Notes under the pieces: model-generated
Told to the model about the DNA's origin: nothing
Seen by the model: the letters and a program-made list of their open reading frames with translations, nothing else
Databases searched by the model: none
Made by a program: the position numbers and the translations under genes
Part shown: positions 1 to 10,962 of the stretch, piece after piece
Layout of the letters: each line of letters opens with the position of its first letter
Position numbering within the stretch: the first letter of the stretch is position 1
Assembly (NCBI RefSeq): GCF_032854445.1
Contig: NC_088295.1
Span: 13,937,385 to 14,001,384 of the forward strand
Origin: Liolophura sinensis
Taxonomy: Eukaryota; Mollusca; Polyplacophora; Chitonida; Chitonidae
Direction of reading: 5' to 3'
Length of the DNA: 64,000 nt

Positions 1-136
1 TTTTCACTGTGGCGATTTTGTGCACGTGCGATTAATGTTCTTCTGTATCAAAAAGGCGTCATTGGTTGTGAACCGTGTGACAATTTGGCTAATCAAAAAA
101 GACAAAATGATTGGAACCCATGTGTTTTAATGATAA

Positions 137-511
137 CACACATGCATTTCTATCCTCAATGGTTTTAATGTGAAACAACTGATTTACAAGTATGGTCGAG
201 CAGTGAGCAGTGTTGAAGCAGTGGTTGAAATTACTCAAGAAAAACGTCATTTGGTATCTCCCAAAGCGTTTTACGTCAATATCGGGTGTATCCGCCGTGA
301 ATCTGAATGACAGCCTGAACCCTTCTCCACATACCACCTGTCAACCTCCTATACTCTGAAGGGGAAGTCAGTGCCATACCTCATGCACGGCAGCTCCCAG
401 TTGGACAAGATGTCGTCCGTGTGCAATCAAGGGATCCACCTGCACATGATCTGGCCCAATTGGTTGACAGGTTCTCGGGTTTTTAGAAATAACTCGCGCC
501 TAACTGGTTAA
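137..511 (+). other. Unrecognised open frame with one internal TGA
   Basis: One reading frame is open from 137 to 307, meets a TGA at 308-310, then stays open to TAA at 509-511. The second part reads like protein (SVPYLMHGSSQLDKMSS, then IHLHMIWPNWL) and follows a usable splice acceptor (gaatgacag before 313), so it could be the last exon of a gene entering from the left. The first part (LIYKYGRAVSSVEAVV) reads like a helix-rich segment and might instead belong to a decayed transposase. An AATAAA lies near 605. I do not recognise the family, and the two parts may be unrelated. Low confidence. Confidence 0.25.
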
Positions 512-2670
512 AACTGATAACTGGCGGCGCTGTCGATTGTCTCAATGTGTGTGGTTTAGGTTATATACTTTGAACTGGTATCTCGGATGTGCAACATGAC
601 GAAAATAAAAACTTTTTTTATAATCTGCCTATGGAATACTTTATCGATGGCGGAAGCATATATGCATTCGGTCTAGTGTTGTCTTTCCTTTTAAATCCCT
701 AGTAGCAGATCAGGGTTTGATATGATGCGACGAAATTTTAGTGCAGTGTGAAGTGTTCATAAAATTTCGCCTTGAGACTTGTACAGTTTTTTTTTATTCA
801 TCCAGCAAGATGAACACGCGTCACAAGAATGTGACCCATGCCCCAATCCTTCCGGTTGATAGACTTTATACCCTTGTCACTCAATCCATGTGCTAGGACA
901 AAGTCTGTGTCTAACTGCTCGGATTTTATTGGACCGATTAGAGCACTCATCATTGGCTTATGTTTCTTTCATGGCTGGTGTCAGCTTCTTTGGTTAATCA
1001 CGCTGCAGTTTGACAAGGTATTGGATGGTGTGAGAACGTGTAGTCTCGTTGACAGTCTGACGCGTTTGGTGGTCACACCCAGGGCTCATTGTCTATGGCA
1101 GGCCTGTGTCACTCAAGCCACGGCACTCAGAGCTCCTTTTCAGACCACCTAAATTGTCCAGCATCCTTGACAAACCTTGATGCATTCAGTTTTGTGAAAG
1201 TTTGTGGATGTGTCCATACAAATTTATAAAATAAAAAAAATAAATAAATAAAAAAAACAGCGACAACTTTCACACAGACAGTTTTGTTGATATGTTTTTG
1301 ATAGCTGTCCTTTACGTGTTTAATACTTGCAGCATCCCAAAGAAGAAATGCTGAGAGAAAATAATTGTACATGGCAGAGGATATTTGATAACGTGAAATG
1401 TCAAAAACTCTACTTAACACTGCCTTTTGGAGCTCCTTCTAACAATGGTTCCACTTATAAGGTAAAAAAAACTGGCCTCTGGAATGCATTGGCATTTGCG
1501 TTATTACGCTGGGGATTGTCATCCGGGGTTTTTACCTCACGTAAACACACAATGTGACGCCAACCTGAAGTACTTTGCTTTAAACTTTCGACCAGCTTCA
1601 ACACCGATACCACAAGATCAACAATATCGTCTTACTGGGGATTACCGTAACTAGAGAAAGCGCGTCTGATTTCTTCGATAGTTCATATCTCCGGTTTCGC
1701 GACCATTAAATCAGTGTGGTGGAACAAATAAAGCTGTCAAGGTGTTGTTTTTTCACTGTGTACGTTTTCTTGTCTTCCATATATCAAATCATCTGTGCAG
1801 TGATATATAGTACGTGTATAAATTACAGAGATATATAGGTACAGGGATATATAGGTACAATTGCCGTTCACGTCAATTATCACTTTTCCGTCTACGCTGT
1901 TCTTATGAATGAATAAAAAATGAATAATTTTAAGTAGAATATTTTTCATAAATTAAAGGCTATTCCGTATGAATATGTAGGCCTAACAACAACATCAAAC
2001 GCTATAGATAAAATTTTTAAAAAAATTAAGGTATTCACCTACGGCGAATTGTTAAGAAACGTGCACGTCTTATTTTTGTTCGAAAGTTATCTAATTGAAG
2101 TCAGTTTGTTCAGAGCTTTGAGAGGTACACCTTCATACCACATGTAAGAAAATTGTGTATTGTGGTTGTAAATGACATTGACAAATTTTTGAATATATAC
2201 CTGGCATGATTAGCCTAAGCGCTGTGTTACATCTGTATTGTGAGCGTGTCAAATTGCCTGACGGCTCGACAGGTACGCGATCTCATGGTTGTTGAACAAG
2301 GTGTTGTGTGAGAAGCTAACAAAGCAACACCATCATTTATCTGCTCGGGTAATGTTCGTGAATTATCTATGTGGTTAGTTTGAGGTCAGTGGGCAGGGAA
2401 GCTCCCTGCTCTCCGGTGGCATGATTATCCTCCGTCGGGGATAGGACCAGGAATATTACCCCGATTTTCATGGGCCACCTCATCTTTGTTCGGAGCCCAT
2501 TACCTTACCTCCCAGAATCGCGTTACTATCTTCTCGACTGTCACATTCAGTGAGAATATATGTTAATGCCACCGTGAGTGTAGATGTAATCTTTCAGCTC
2601 ATGAAATAAACTTACGTGGTACCAAACGTACTGGTATAAAATGAGCCAATACTTCCAAATGTACGCTCGC
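512..2670. other. No gene seen
   Basis: AT-rich sequence with only short open frames on both strands and no convincing splice-bounded exon. The missing first half of the CAP gene at 3904 could in principle start here, but I found no exon with the expected HN..R pattern. Confidence 0.4.
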
Positions 2671-2729
2671 CACGATATGGCTGAGACATTGCCGATGTGG
2701 CATTAAGCCATAATCATTCATTCATTCAT
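2671..2729 (+). repeat. SINE 3' tail, (ATTC)n family
   Basis: A tail of about 55 bases reading ATGGCTGAGACATTGCCG, then a GTGGCATTAAGCC core, ending in ATTC repeats. The same tail recurs at 9141, 13270 (minus), 17536, 19259, 37437 (minus) and 39166. The body upstream (about 2385-2670) may belong to the same element, but its 5' end is not clear. Confidence 0.65.
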
Positions 2730-2987
2730 TCCAGATAAAGGAACGCAGTGTAACTGTATGATACTCAAATGTTCCTTTCATCTTTCATTTCATCTTTTTA
2801 CGGAATATAATCCATCTTGTCCCCAAATAAGTATCTTTGCTCCCAAGAGAAGGGTAATTAATACTATGCAACCAAGGAATAAAACCCACAAAGGTTTTAA
2901 TCATAATTTACCAAATGAATAACAGAACGTTTATATATGTGTATACTCAATATATCCTACAAGTTGTATTAAATAATTAAACGGGAA

Positions 2988-3045
2988 GCCTCCGTGGCCC
3001 AGGGGATTAGCGCGCCAGCACGTTGCAATGACCCAGCAGCCTCTC
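2988..3045 (+). repeat. SINE family A, 5' head fragment
   Basis: A tRNA-like head (CTCCGTGGCCCAGGGGATTA, then GCGCGCC) matching the start of the full copies at 38899, 44929 and 51556. It stops after the CAGCCTCTCA stretch. The 3' SINE piece at 3291 has its own target-site duplication, so the two are separate insertions. Confidence 0.6.
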
Positions 3046-3290
3046 AGGGGAATGTGACCATACTATACTAATCTAATCTTGAAGTAACAGTTTCTAACAT
3101 TTGACAAAGAGAGCATTCAAGATATAGCATTCAAAGAGAATACACTAAACTCAAATGCTTCAGAATTCATGTATTAAAAAAATACAATTTAATAAAAATG
3201 TATTTTTATCATTTAAATACGAAAAAAAAGCGATTCCATGGCAAATCGTTGCGTGAGTTTTAATTACATATGTATTAAATGAGTACATGT

Positions 3291-3493
3291 CACCAATGCG
3301 GTCGCTGTGAGTTCAGCTCATGCTGGCTTCCTCTCCGGCCGTAAGTGGGAAGGTCTTCCAGCAACCTGCGGATGGTCGTGGGTTTCCCCCGGGCTCTGCT
3401 CGGTTTCCACCCACCATAATGCTGGCCGCCGTCGTATAAGTGAAATATTCTTGAGTACGGCGTAAAACACCAATCAAATAAATAAATAAATAA
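3291..3493 (+). mobile_element. SINE family A, 5'-truncated copy with TSD
   Basis: Runs from CACCAATGCGGTCGCTGTGA through the CCTGCGGATGGTCGTGGG core to GAGTACGGCGTAAAACACC and an AATA tail. The word AAATGAGTACATGT occurs directly before 3291 and again just after the tail, which marks a target-site duplication and a truncated retroposition event. Confidence 0.8.
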
Positions 3494-3903
3494 ATGAGTA
3501 CATGTGCATTATTCAACACTAAAACTTTAGACGACTTAGTTAACAAATTCGTCTCCATCGCTACAATTGGCCTAATCAGTAAACTAATAATTATGCATGT
3601 GTAACTATGGATTCTTTTTGGAAAAAAATGTAAACAGCCAACAATGGGTTGAATGTACAGAAAAAACGCGCTTGGGATTCAAAATTTCGGGGAAGGTGTA
3701 AGGACTGTTTGATCTTCCTTATCAGCTTAAAAAATCAGTATCAGTAATCAGTATGTTAAATTCTAATTTCAGAATTGTAAATGTTCAATCAAGGTATTCC
3801 TTTAATTGTACGTATCGATGATTGCAGGTTTCGCTTATGCACTGATAATGATCTACAATGTAACATAAAAGATATTTACATAGGCCTATACTGTATTTCA
3901 CAG

Positions 3904-6900
3904 AGTTGGGATACCAAGCTGGCAGACAAGGCCGGTTACTGGTCCAAATGGTGTTCGTACGAAAGACATAATCACAAGCATCATTCCAAGTACGGAGAGA
4001 ACTTGTTTATAGGCCTTAGTAACGATGCTCAGAGGACGCTGTTTGATGCCATTCAGACGTGGTATGACGAGGGAGAGCTGTACAACTACCGGCCATTTGA
4101 GAAGCGCTGTGACGATACCTGCCAGTACACACAGGTTAGGTTCCTTCAATATGAACATTTCATTGTGTGGTAAATTGAGTTTTTCCAATCCAGCCACTTC
4201 CAGTGAGACTATAATCTTCCTGAATGGATAAGTGTTCTTTCATACACGTATGCTTGCACATATTGCTTGTTTATGCGGCTTTATGACAGTAGTATTTCCA
4301 GGTATCTGGCAAAGGGCGGCTGTTATCCCTGGTATCACCCTGTGCTTATTCACACAAAATATGACTGCCATTGTATAAGGTTGTGACCAAATAATAATTA
4401 CCATTGTCTTGGTTTGGCTAACTTTACCGTTCATTTTGTACGTGGCAATCATGGTCTACGATTTTGAGCTATATGCTATTAATTTCTTTTCCTCTTTAGA
4501 GTGTATGAATGTGTGCCTTCGGTTTAACGTGGCACTTTCTTTAGGAAGTATAATTAATGGGAATGGTCCGTTATTTAGCCTTTCTTTTAATTTTGTAGCA
4601 GATTCCTGTCTGAGTAACCGGTTCAGAAAGCATTATTATTTTCCGTTCTTACGGAAACCTCTTTAAAACTTGTATTGGTTGTATTGTCTCACATGTCGCA
4701 CAACAATGACCAGCTTGTGTTGATGTTGTCCCGCGGTGCAATAATACCGTGGTTGGATGAAGGGTACCTTATCTCTTATCTATGTGGTGACTATACGTCA
4801 TCAGCCATGCAACACAATAACATATATCATTTTTCAGATTGGCCTGTTACAACGCTGATACCGTCGCAACATGACTAAAACAACGTTTTAAATGTTATTT
4901 AACTGGAGAACGAAGATTTCCATTCAGTTTTATCTATAACATACCAGTAAGGGGAGACAGTTCTCAAGGCAAATGTGTCCATCAAGGGAGATAATGCTCG
5001 TGGTAAAATCCACTGCTTGTGAACAATCAATTGTGTATGTACATGTTTACGTCTCTTTCTTAACATTAAAAAATTGGGTGTTTTTTTTTTGTTTAGCTTG
5101 TGTGGGCAAACACGGATAGTGTTGGTTGTGCCATCAACAAATGTGGGCGACTCTTCAACGGCTATCAAACACTAAAAGGCGTCAGCCTTCTTGTTTGTTT
5201 CTATGCTCCCAGGTAAACCTACATTACATGTCACGTTCTAATGTATTACACTGCTTACCAGACATCCTGAAGGACTGGTCCATATAAAGATAAACGTTCC
5301 ACGGGTGTAATCATTGAAATATGGCACAAGTTGCATTATTATCACTACGGAGACTTCACTGTTATAACCATGGAGCTATACAGAAAATAACGACATTTTT
5401 CTGTGCTGTCTATATTCAGTAAAAATATATTCAATCACAATGCCATTTTTGGGGAAAATAGCAATAACCATCGATAATAACGATGACTGTTTGCAGAGGG
5501 AATCTGGTAGGAGAGTTCCCGTACCAAACCGGTATTGCATGCGATGAGTGTCCCAGAGGAACGAGCTGTAGAGACAGTCTCTGTGGAGGTATAGTATACA
5601 ACTGAACATACTCATTAGATTTGAAAATAGACCTAGTTTGTTATTTTGTGAGACATACAAAACGAAATTTGCAACCATTTCTACAATATCTCAGTGTTAA
5701 CCTGGTCATATATAGAGCAACAAGTATAAACGAGAATGACCAACAGAGTGAGTGGTGTTTTGTTAGAGTTTGTATTACATTTGTGACAGAAACCTGCGGA
5801 TGGTCGTGGGTTTGCCCAGGACTCAGCCCGGTTTCCTCTTAAAATAATGCTGACCGCCGTCTTATAAGTGAAATATTCTTGAGTACGGCGTAAAAGATCA
5901 GTCAAATAAATCTTTGTTATACGTCCCTGTGTACAAGTTTAATATGCTGATATTTTAGTCGTTTAGCTGTCCTAGTCTTCGAAACAAAGCGAACCCTAGA
6001 AAACGGAAATGAAATAGTTTGTTTTGATGATTACTATTCTTTCTAGTCGGTTGGTACGGCGAGCCTGACTTACGACCTGTTGACTCCCCGGGTGGTCCCA
6101 ATGGTGAGGATGATGGAGACTTGGTTGAGGAGGAATTCTTACCTCAGGATCCAAACTGGACAGAGAATCCCGCCTACATGTATGCCGAGGGTCGACCAGT
6201 AGCTTACTCCCCTGCCGCCGATCGCCAGAGAGGGTACCCGAATGATCTGAGGTACAGGCGAGCACGGGATCCACGCCAACTGCAGCGCGAATACGAGTTG
6301 AGGAGGAGACGTAAAGACCTCGAGCGCCGTAGACGGGAGGAGCATGCACGGCGTGTCCAGGCCGAGCGGCACTCCCGCCGCCAGCAACGCGATCCCAGGC
6401 GCACTCAGCCAGAACATGATCCCCGACGTGCTCACCTCGCTCACCTTGCCGCCCAGCGAGCTCAGCGGAGAGTGCCCAATGATTACTACACGGATCGAGA
6501 GTACAGCTACAGGGATGAGTATAACAGAGTGTGCTCGTGTCAGTGCCGCCGCAGCTCGTCCTCTCCTTACCCCAACCCCAGGCCACAGACAAACCCCTCT
6601 TACCAGTGGCTCCATTCAGGTAACACCATAAGTTTAAATGTCGGCTTCCGCTGTCTTGTCCACGATATAGGCTTAGAATCTTTCAGAAAAAAACTGAAGG
6701 TTTCATGTCGTGCGCTCCACCATTTTGCTTTGTGCGATCACAAAAAAAGGAAAAAAATCGTCGCAAACGCTGCAAGATACTCTCTATCAACACTAAGGTA
6801 TGAATATATTTGACCTTTAAGCCTGTTTGTGAACAATACGACAATACTCCGTAGCTCTGTTGGATGACTTCAGAGAGCACGGCAAACTAGGATCTCGCAA

Positions 6901-9417
6901 ATATATACTCATGATACTACTGTTGAAATCTGTTCATTCCTCTGTGTTTTTTTTTTGGACAAAGCGGATTGTCTTCTGTGATATGCAGTATAATTTATGG
7001 TCCCAGTTACCGTTCTGAGCATTGCGCGGTATTGCTGTTTGATTGGATACGTACATCTATTGTAATATGCTGTTTGATTGGATATGTACATCTACTGTAA
7101 TATGCTGTTTGATTGGATATGATTACATCTATCGTAAAATGATGTTTGATTGGATATGTGCATCTATTGTAATGTGCTGTTTGATGACAAATGTATGTGT
7201 TATGTTGTTACCCAGAATGGTCCGGAAATTGTTTCATTTTACACCACCATAGTACAAACTGTTGGTATATACGATGTTGGTCTGTGTGATTTAAACATGT
7301 TTCATTGTACCGCTTTCCAGGTGACACGACCCAAACGGAAAAGTACGAGCTGATATCTGTTCATAACCTTATGCGGGACGAACGGAATCTGCCCCGAATT
7401 GTATGTACATGTGTGCCAGGGATTTGAAACGTCAAGCCAACTCACCAGTCAGAACTACTACATTAGAATACACTAATATATGATGTATACACGAGTATAA
7501 ACATAGAACACCATTCCATCATTGGAAAACGCCAATACACCAAAAACCAGCAGCAAAACACAGACATCACTGTAAACAGATAACAGCATCCCACCATCAG
7601 AATACACAAACATAGCAGGCATAACCAGCTAACTGGTTGGCACCATCAAAAGATAGCACCAAAACCCAGACTTCACAGTAAACAGACAACAGCATCCCAC
7701 CATCAGAATACACAAACACAGCAGGCATAACCTTCTAACTGGTTGGCACCGTCAAAAGATAGCACCAAAACCCAGACTTCACAGTAAACAGACAACAGCA
7801 TCCCACCATCAGAATACACAAACACAGCAGGCATAACCAGCTAACTGGTTGGCACCATCAAAAGATAGCACCAAAACCCAGACTTCACAGTAAACAGACA
7901 ACAGCATCCCACCATCAGAATACACTAATACAGCAGGCACCGGCAGCACAGAGATAGCACCAACTCATCAACCTAACGTCAAACCTAATATCGCTAACAG
8001 ATAACAACATCCCATCATCGAAACCAGCAGCACAACACAAATATACACTGTTCCAATTGTGGATACATTAACTAATACACTAGACAGCACACCATGTAAC
8101 ACCATATAAATACCGTACTGTCATTAATAAGCCATTCATCAAACGCATAGCATACGCCACGTATCACCAGAATCTAATATGAAAAGAATGGTCCCAGGAT
8201 CATAAATTTATCTTGGACTGAAGAATTTTTATTTGTATATTAAGGGCTTTGATAATAAGAATTTCATGATAAAAATAAAAACTTAGATAGTTACAAAGAA
8301 CGTCTAACATACATATGTCACTACGTCATACTGGGTTCAGATTTCTATAGCATCAGAACATTTATGATAACGCCAACATACAAACTTCAGTTTGAGTTAA
8401 TGTTTCAAGCCTAAGAGTAGGCTATTATCTGGATCAGTTAGAAATACCAAGTTACCAAGCCAAGTTACATTTCATCTGCAACTGGTTTAGGCCTGCACGT
8501 TGCCGTGTACTTTACTTACACACTTGTGGTGTTTGTTGTAGCACTGGAATGCCGAACTGGAGAAGTGGAGCAACTACATCATCCGGTGTGGGGAGGAATA
8601 CCCTGGGCCACAGAACACCAACACCAACTTCGGAAAAATGACACTGGTGCGTATGAGACCACTCCTAACATACCAGCCCTAAGGTAAACTAGGCGTAATA
8701 TCCTACTATCCATGCCACGATCTCGAGAGTCAAGGTATATCATTGACATATATTATCGTTATCCTTTTCTTGGCTGTCAATAAAAAATAACAACAGAAAG
8801 AGAAAGGTTATGATTTTCAGGCAAATATTGTAGGACATACTGTAGACGTCATGTTGCTGTTGTAGGAGGAAGACGTGTACGCCTTTGTGCATGCGTGGGG
8901 GAGTGAGGGTCGGAATTTGTCCCGGCGGGAGAGGCACTGTCGAGGGGCGCAAAATGACTACAACTGCAACAGATACAACATTGTAAGCATATAACGTTAA
9001 ACTACATATCTGTGGAATTTTCAAAGAAAATTGAAAAAAGAAATTCAAAATGTGCGGTAAATTCATGTTGAGTAGGCCTATGTAGAATCCACAACATCTA
9101 ATGACAGGTATCTACATGATCATCTTCTAAATGACAACTCGCAACGAGATGGCTGAGATATTGCCGATGTGGCGTTAAGCCATTATCATTCATTCTAAAT
9201 GACAAACAAGTCGAAAGACCTTTGTTAAAGATCAGTTTCAGAATTAAGGCAGAAAACTGTTGTAGGGCGCTTTGATAACTCGCAGATTATCATACACCCG
9301 GTGATTTGTTTATTCAATTTCATTTGTTTTTAGTTGATGAAAGCAGAAGTACGAGACTTTGCCTGCGCGACGACGAGATGTCGAACCCATCGTCAAATCG
9401 TGTGCCTGTATCGATGA
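3904..9417 (+). CDS. CAP-domain (CRISP/PI16-like) secreted protein, 3' seven exons
   Basis: Exons 3904-4134, 5097-5212, 5497-5588, 6047-6619, 7321-7400, 8542-8646 and 9334-9417 have GT-AG borders and matching phases (0,2,1,1,0,0) and give 426 aa. Exons 1-3 carry the second half of a CAP domain: a HSKYGENLFIG block, CQYTQLVWANT, VGCA, and a Cys-rich end (GEFPYQTGIACDECPRG). Exon 4 encodes about 190 aa rich in Arg and Glu plus a CSCQC motif. Exons 5-7 resemble a second, reduced CAP domain (ELISVHNLMRDER, HWNAELEKWSNYI, FACATTRC, IVCLYR-stop). CAP proteins are usually extracellular. The usual CAP His in the GHYTQ motif is Gln here, and domain 2 lacks its GENL and YTQ blocks. The signal peptide and first half of domain 1 were not found and may lie off the window. 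Exons 1-6 are firm; the last exon is less so. Confidence 0.75.
5788..5912 (+). repeat. SINE family A, 3' fragment
   Basis: Carries the CCTGCGGATGGTCGTGGG core and the TATAAGTGAAATATTCTTGA tail, lying in the CAP gene intron before the long linker exon. The 5' half is absent. Confidence 0.7.
7029..7185 (+). repeat. Minisatellite, about 38-bp unit, ~4-5 copies
   Basis: Units beginning TGCTGTTTGATTGGATATG and continuing with ACATCTAYTGTAAT, spaced 35-40 bases apart, in the CAP gene intron after the linker exon. Confidence 0.75.
7580..7945 (+). repeat. Minisatellite, about 106-bp unit, ~3.5 copies
   Basis: The phrase CAGCATCCCACCATCAGAAT recurs near 7583, 7690, 7796 and 7902 with almost identical sequence between (AGCAGGCATAACC, CTAACTGGTTGGCACC, AAAGATAGCACCAAAACCC). 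High copy identity points to recent expansion inside a CAP gene intron. More diverged relatives lie on either side. Confidence 0.85.
9141..9197 (+). repeat. SINE 3' tail, (ATTC)n family
   Basis: GAGATGGCTGAGATATTGCC with a GTGGCGTTAAGCC core and a short ATTC end, in the last CAP gene intron. Confidence 0.6.
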
Positions 9418-10344
9418 GCGAAAGGACAAAAAATCTGAAGAGTTACCTCCCCTAGGTTTCTGAGAGTACGTTAAAGGCCAAGAAAACATTAAAATTAATG
9501 CATATCAGACGAAAGACCATTCAACAAAGTCCAGGAACATAGTTCGATTTATTTTTAACATGTTTCCAACTCGGTAAAAAGCTATCAAAACAACGGATTT
9601 TACTGTGGTCTGCATGTTGGAATTTCGCGGGTATTAATGAAATCACTTCCATATTTGTGTTTGAAATAGTTTGTTTCAACGTCAATTCTGTTAGTGCATT
9701 CGCGGCTTTATATGTATATGCATTTTGAATGTCACCTTAGAATTGAAAGTTTTAAATGTATTTTACTGGACAGAGAAAGTCTAAAAACAAACCGAACTAC
9801 TTTCCTCGAAAGTGTTTAATAGTCTTTCATTTGACCTCATATATACCTCATGCTAGTATTTTCTTTGGCAATGAGAACTGGATTACAAAGACTTTTAATG
9901 CTTGTGTTTTTGTCAGTTTTATGTTTTATGAACAAATAAAAATTTGTAAGGTATTATTATGGTTAACTGTCGAGGATTTGACATTTCTGGAATACCCATG
10001 TGTAAAAGTAGATGCCTGTAGCATACTTCTTTAATTCATTATTACCGTTACCAAAAACACTTCAACGGGATAAAAAAAAAACCAAAAAAAAAAAAATAAA
10101 TAAAACAAAAGAAAAAAAACAGTACGCTGTTATTATATATAGGTAAATCTACCGGTACATGAAGATTGTCATTCCTTCCACATTTGATTACTGCATAGCA
10201 GACTTGAATTTCCTCTAGTCTCCCTTTAACAATTAAACTACGTTTCAAGCGGTTGGAACATTTGTCTGACCAGAATAGTTTTGTGATATTGCAAGACGAA
10301 CATAGTTATCCCCTCGTCCGACCCTTCCACTAAGTTTCTATCAG
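9418..10344. other. No gene seen
   Basis: Follows the CAP gene stop and probably includes its 3' UTR. An AATAAA lies near 9936. No open frame has a convincing acceptor or recognisable motif. Confidence 0.4.
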
Positions 10345-10643
10345 GGGCCAAATTAACATTTAATCGAGAATTATTGATATCGATAAATAGTCATATTTAT
10401 CGATATCAATAAATGAATTAGCGATATCGATAAATGAATTATTGATATAGTTAATTTATTTATCGATATCGATAAATGAATAATCGTTATCGATGATTCA
10501 TTTATCGATATGGATAATTCATTATCCATATCGATAAATATTTATTGATATCGATTAATACTTATTGATATCGATAAATATTTTTGTCGATATCAATATC
10601 AATAAATGAATTAGTGATATCGATAAAAATGTTAATTTGGCCC
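10345..10643. mobile_element. MITE with 17-bp perfect terminal inverted repeats and ATCGAT-rich interior
   Basis: GGGCCAAATTAACATTT at 10345-10361 is exactly complementary to 10627-10643. Between them lie about ten variants of GATATCGATAAAT separated by AT-rich words, so nearly the whole 299 bp can fold on itself. There is no coding capacity. A second, diverged copy lies at 58645-58882. I could not identify a clean target-site duplication, so the superfamily is open. Confidence 0.8.
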
Positions 10644-10889
10644 TTCATAAGTTTCCGCTAATTAAGGTAGAATATATTTTAGGGACCAGTTAAATCATCT
10701 TCCTATATATACATGTCACAAACCAACTGTTTTTAAGATTTCAAATTCAAATGTATCCTGCACTCATGTGTAGCCGTTAACTTCGCATCGCACAAGTATG
10801 TGCACTCAAGAAAAGATGAAGACATTTTGAAGTCCGCCGATATGAAATAGAAACATCTAACCAGTATCCATACAGGTCAAGCGTGTATA

Positions 10890-10962
10890 GTCAGCACTTG
10901 TGGACGGTCGTGTGTTTCCGTCGGTCTCTACCCGGTTTCCTTCTATCATGATGCTGGCTTTT
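10890..10962 (+). repeat. Diverged SINE family A fragment
   Basis: CACTTGTGGACGGTCGTGTG, ACCCGGTTTCC and ATGATGCTGGC match the SINE A core in order, with many changes. Confidence 0.4.

Noticed and set aside
1327-1557. Possible upstream exon of the CAP gene
   Set aside because: An acceptor precedes it, but the sequence lacks the HN..R pattern of the first CAP half.
6139-6615. Minus-strand and alternate plus frames up to 198 aa
   Set aside because: They are shadows of the Arg/Glu-rich exon of the CAP gene, whose frame has splice borders with matching phases.
7500-7960. CRISPR-like array
   Set aside because: The repeats are long units with no distinct spacers, in a eukaryotic intron; it is a minisatellite.
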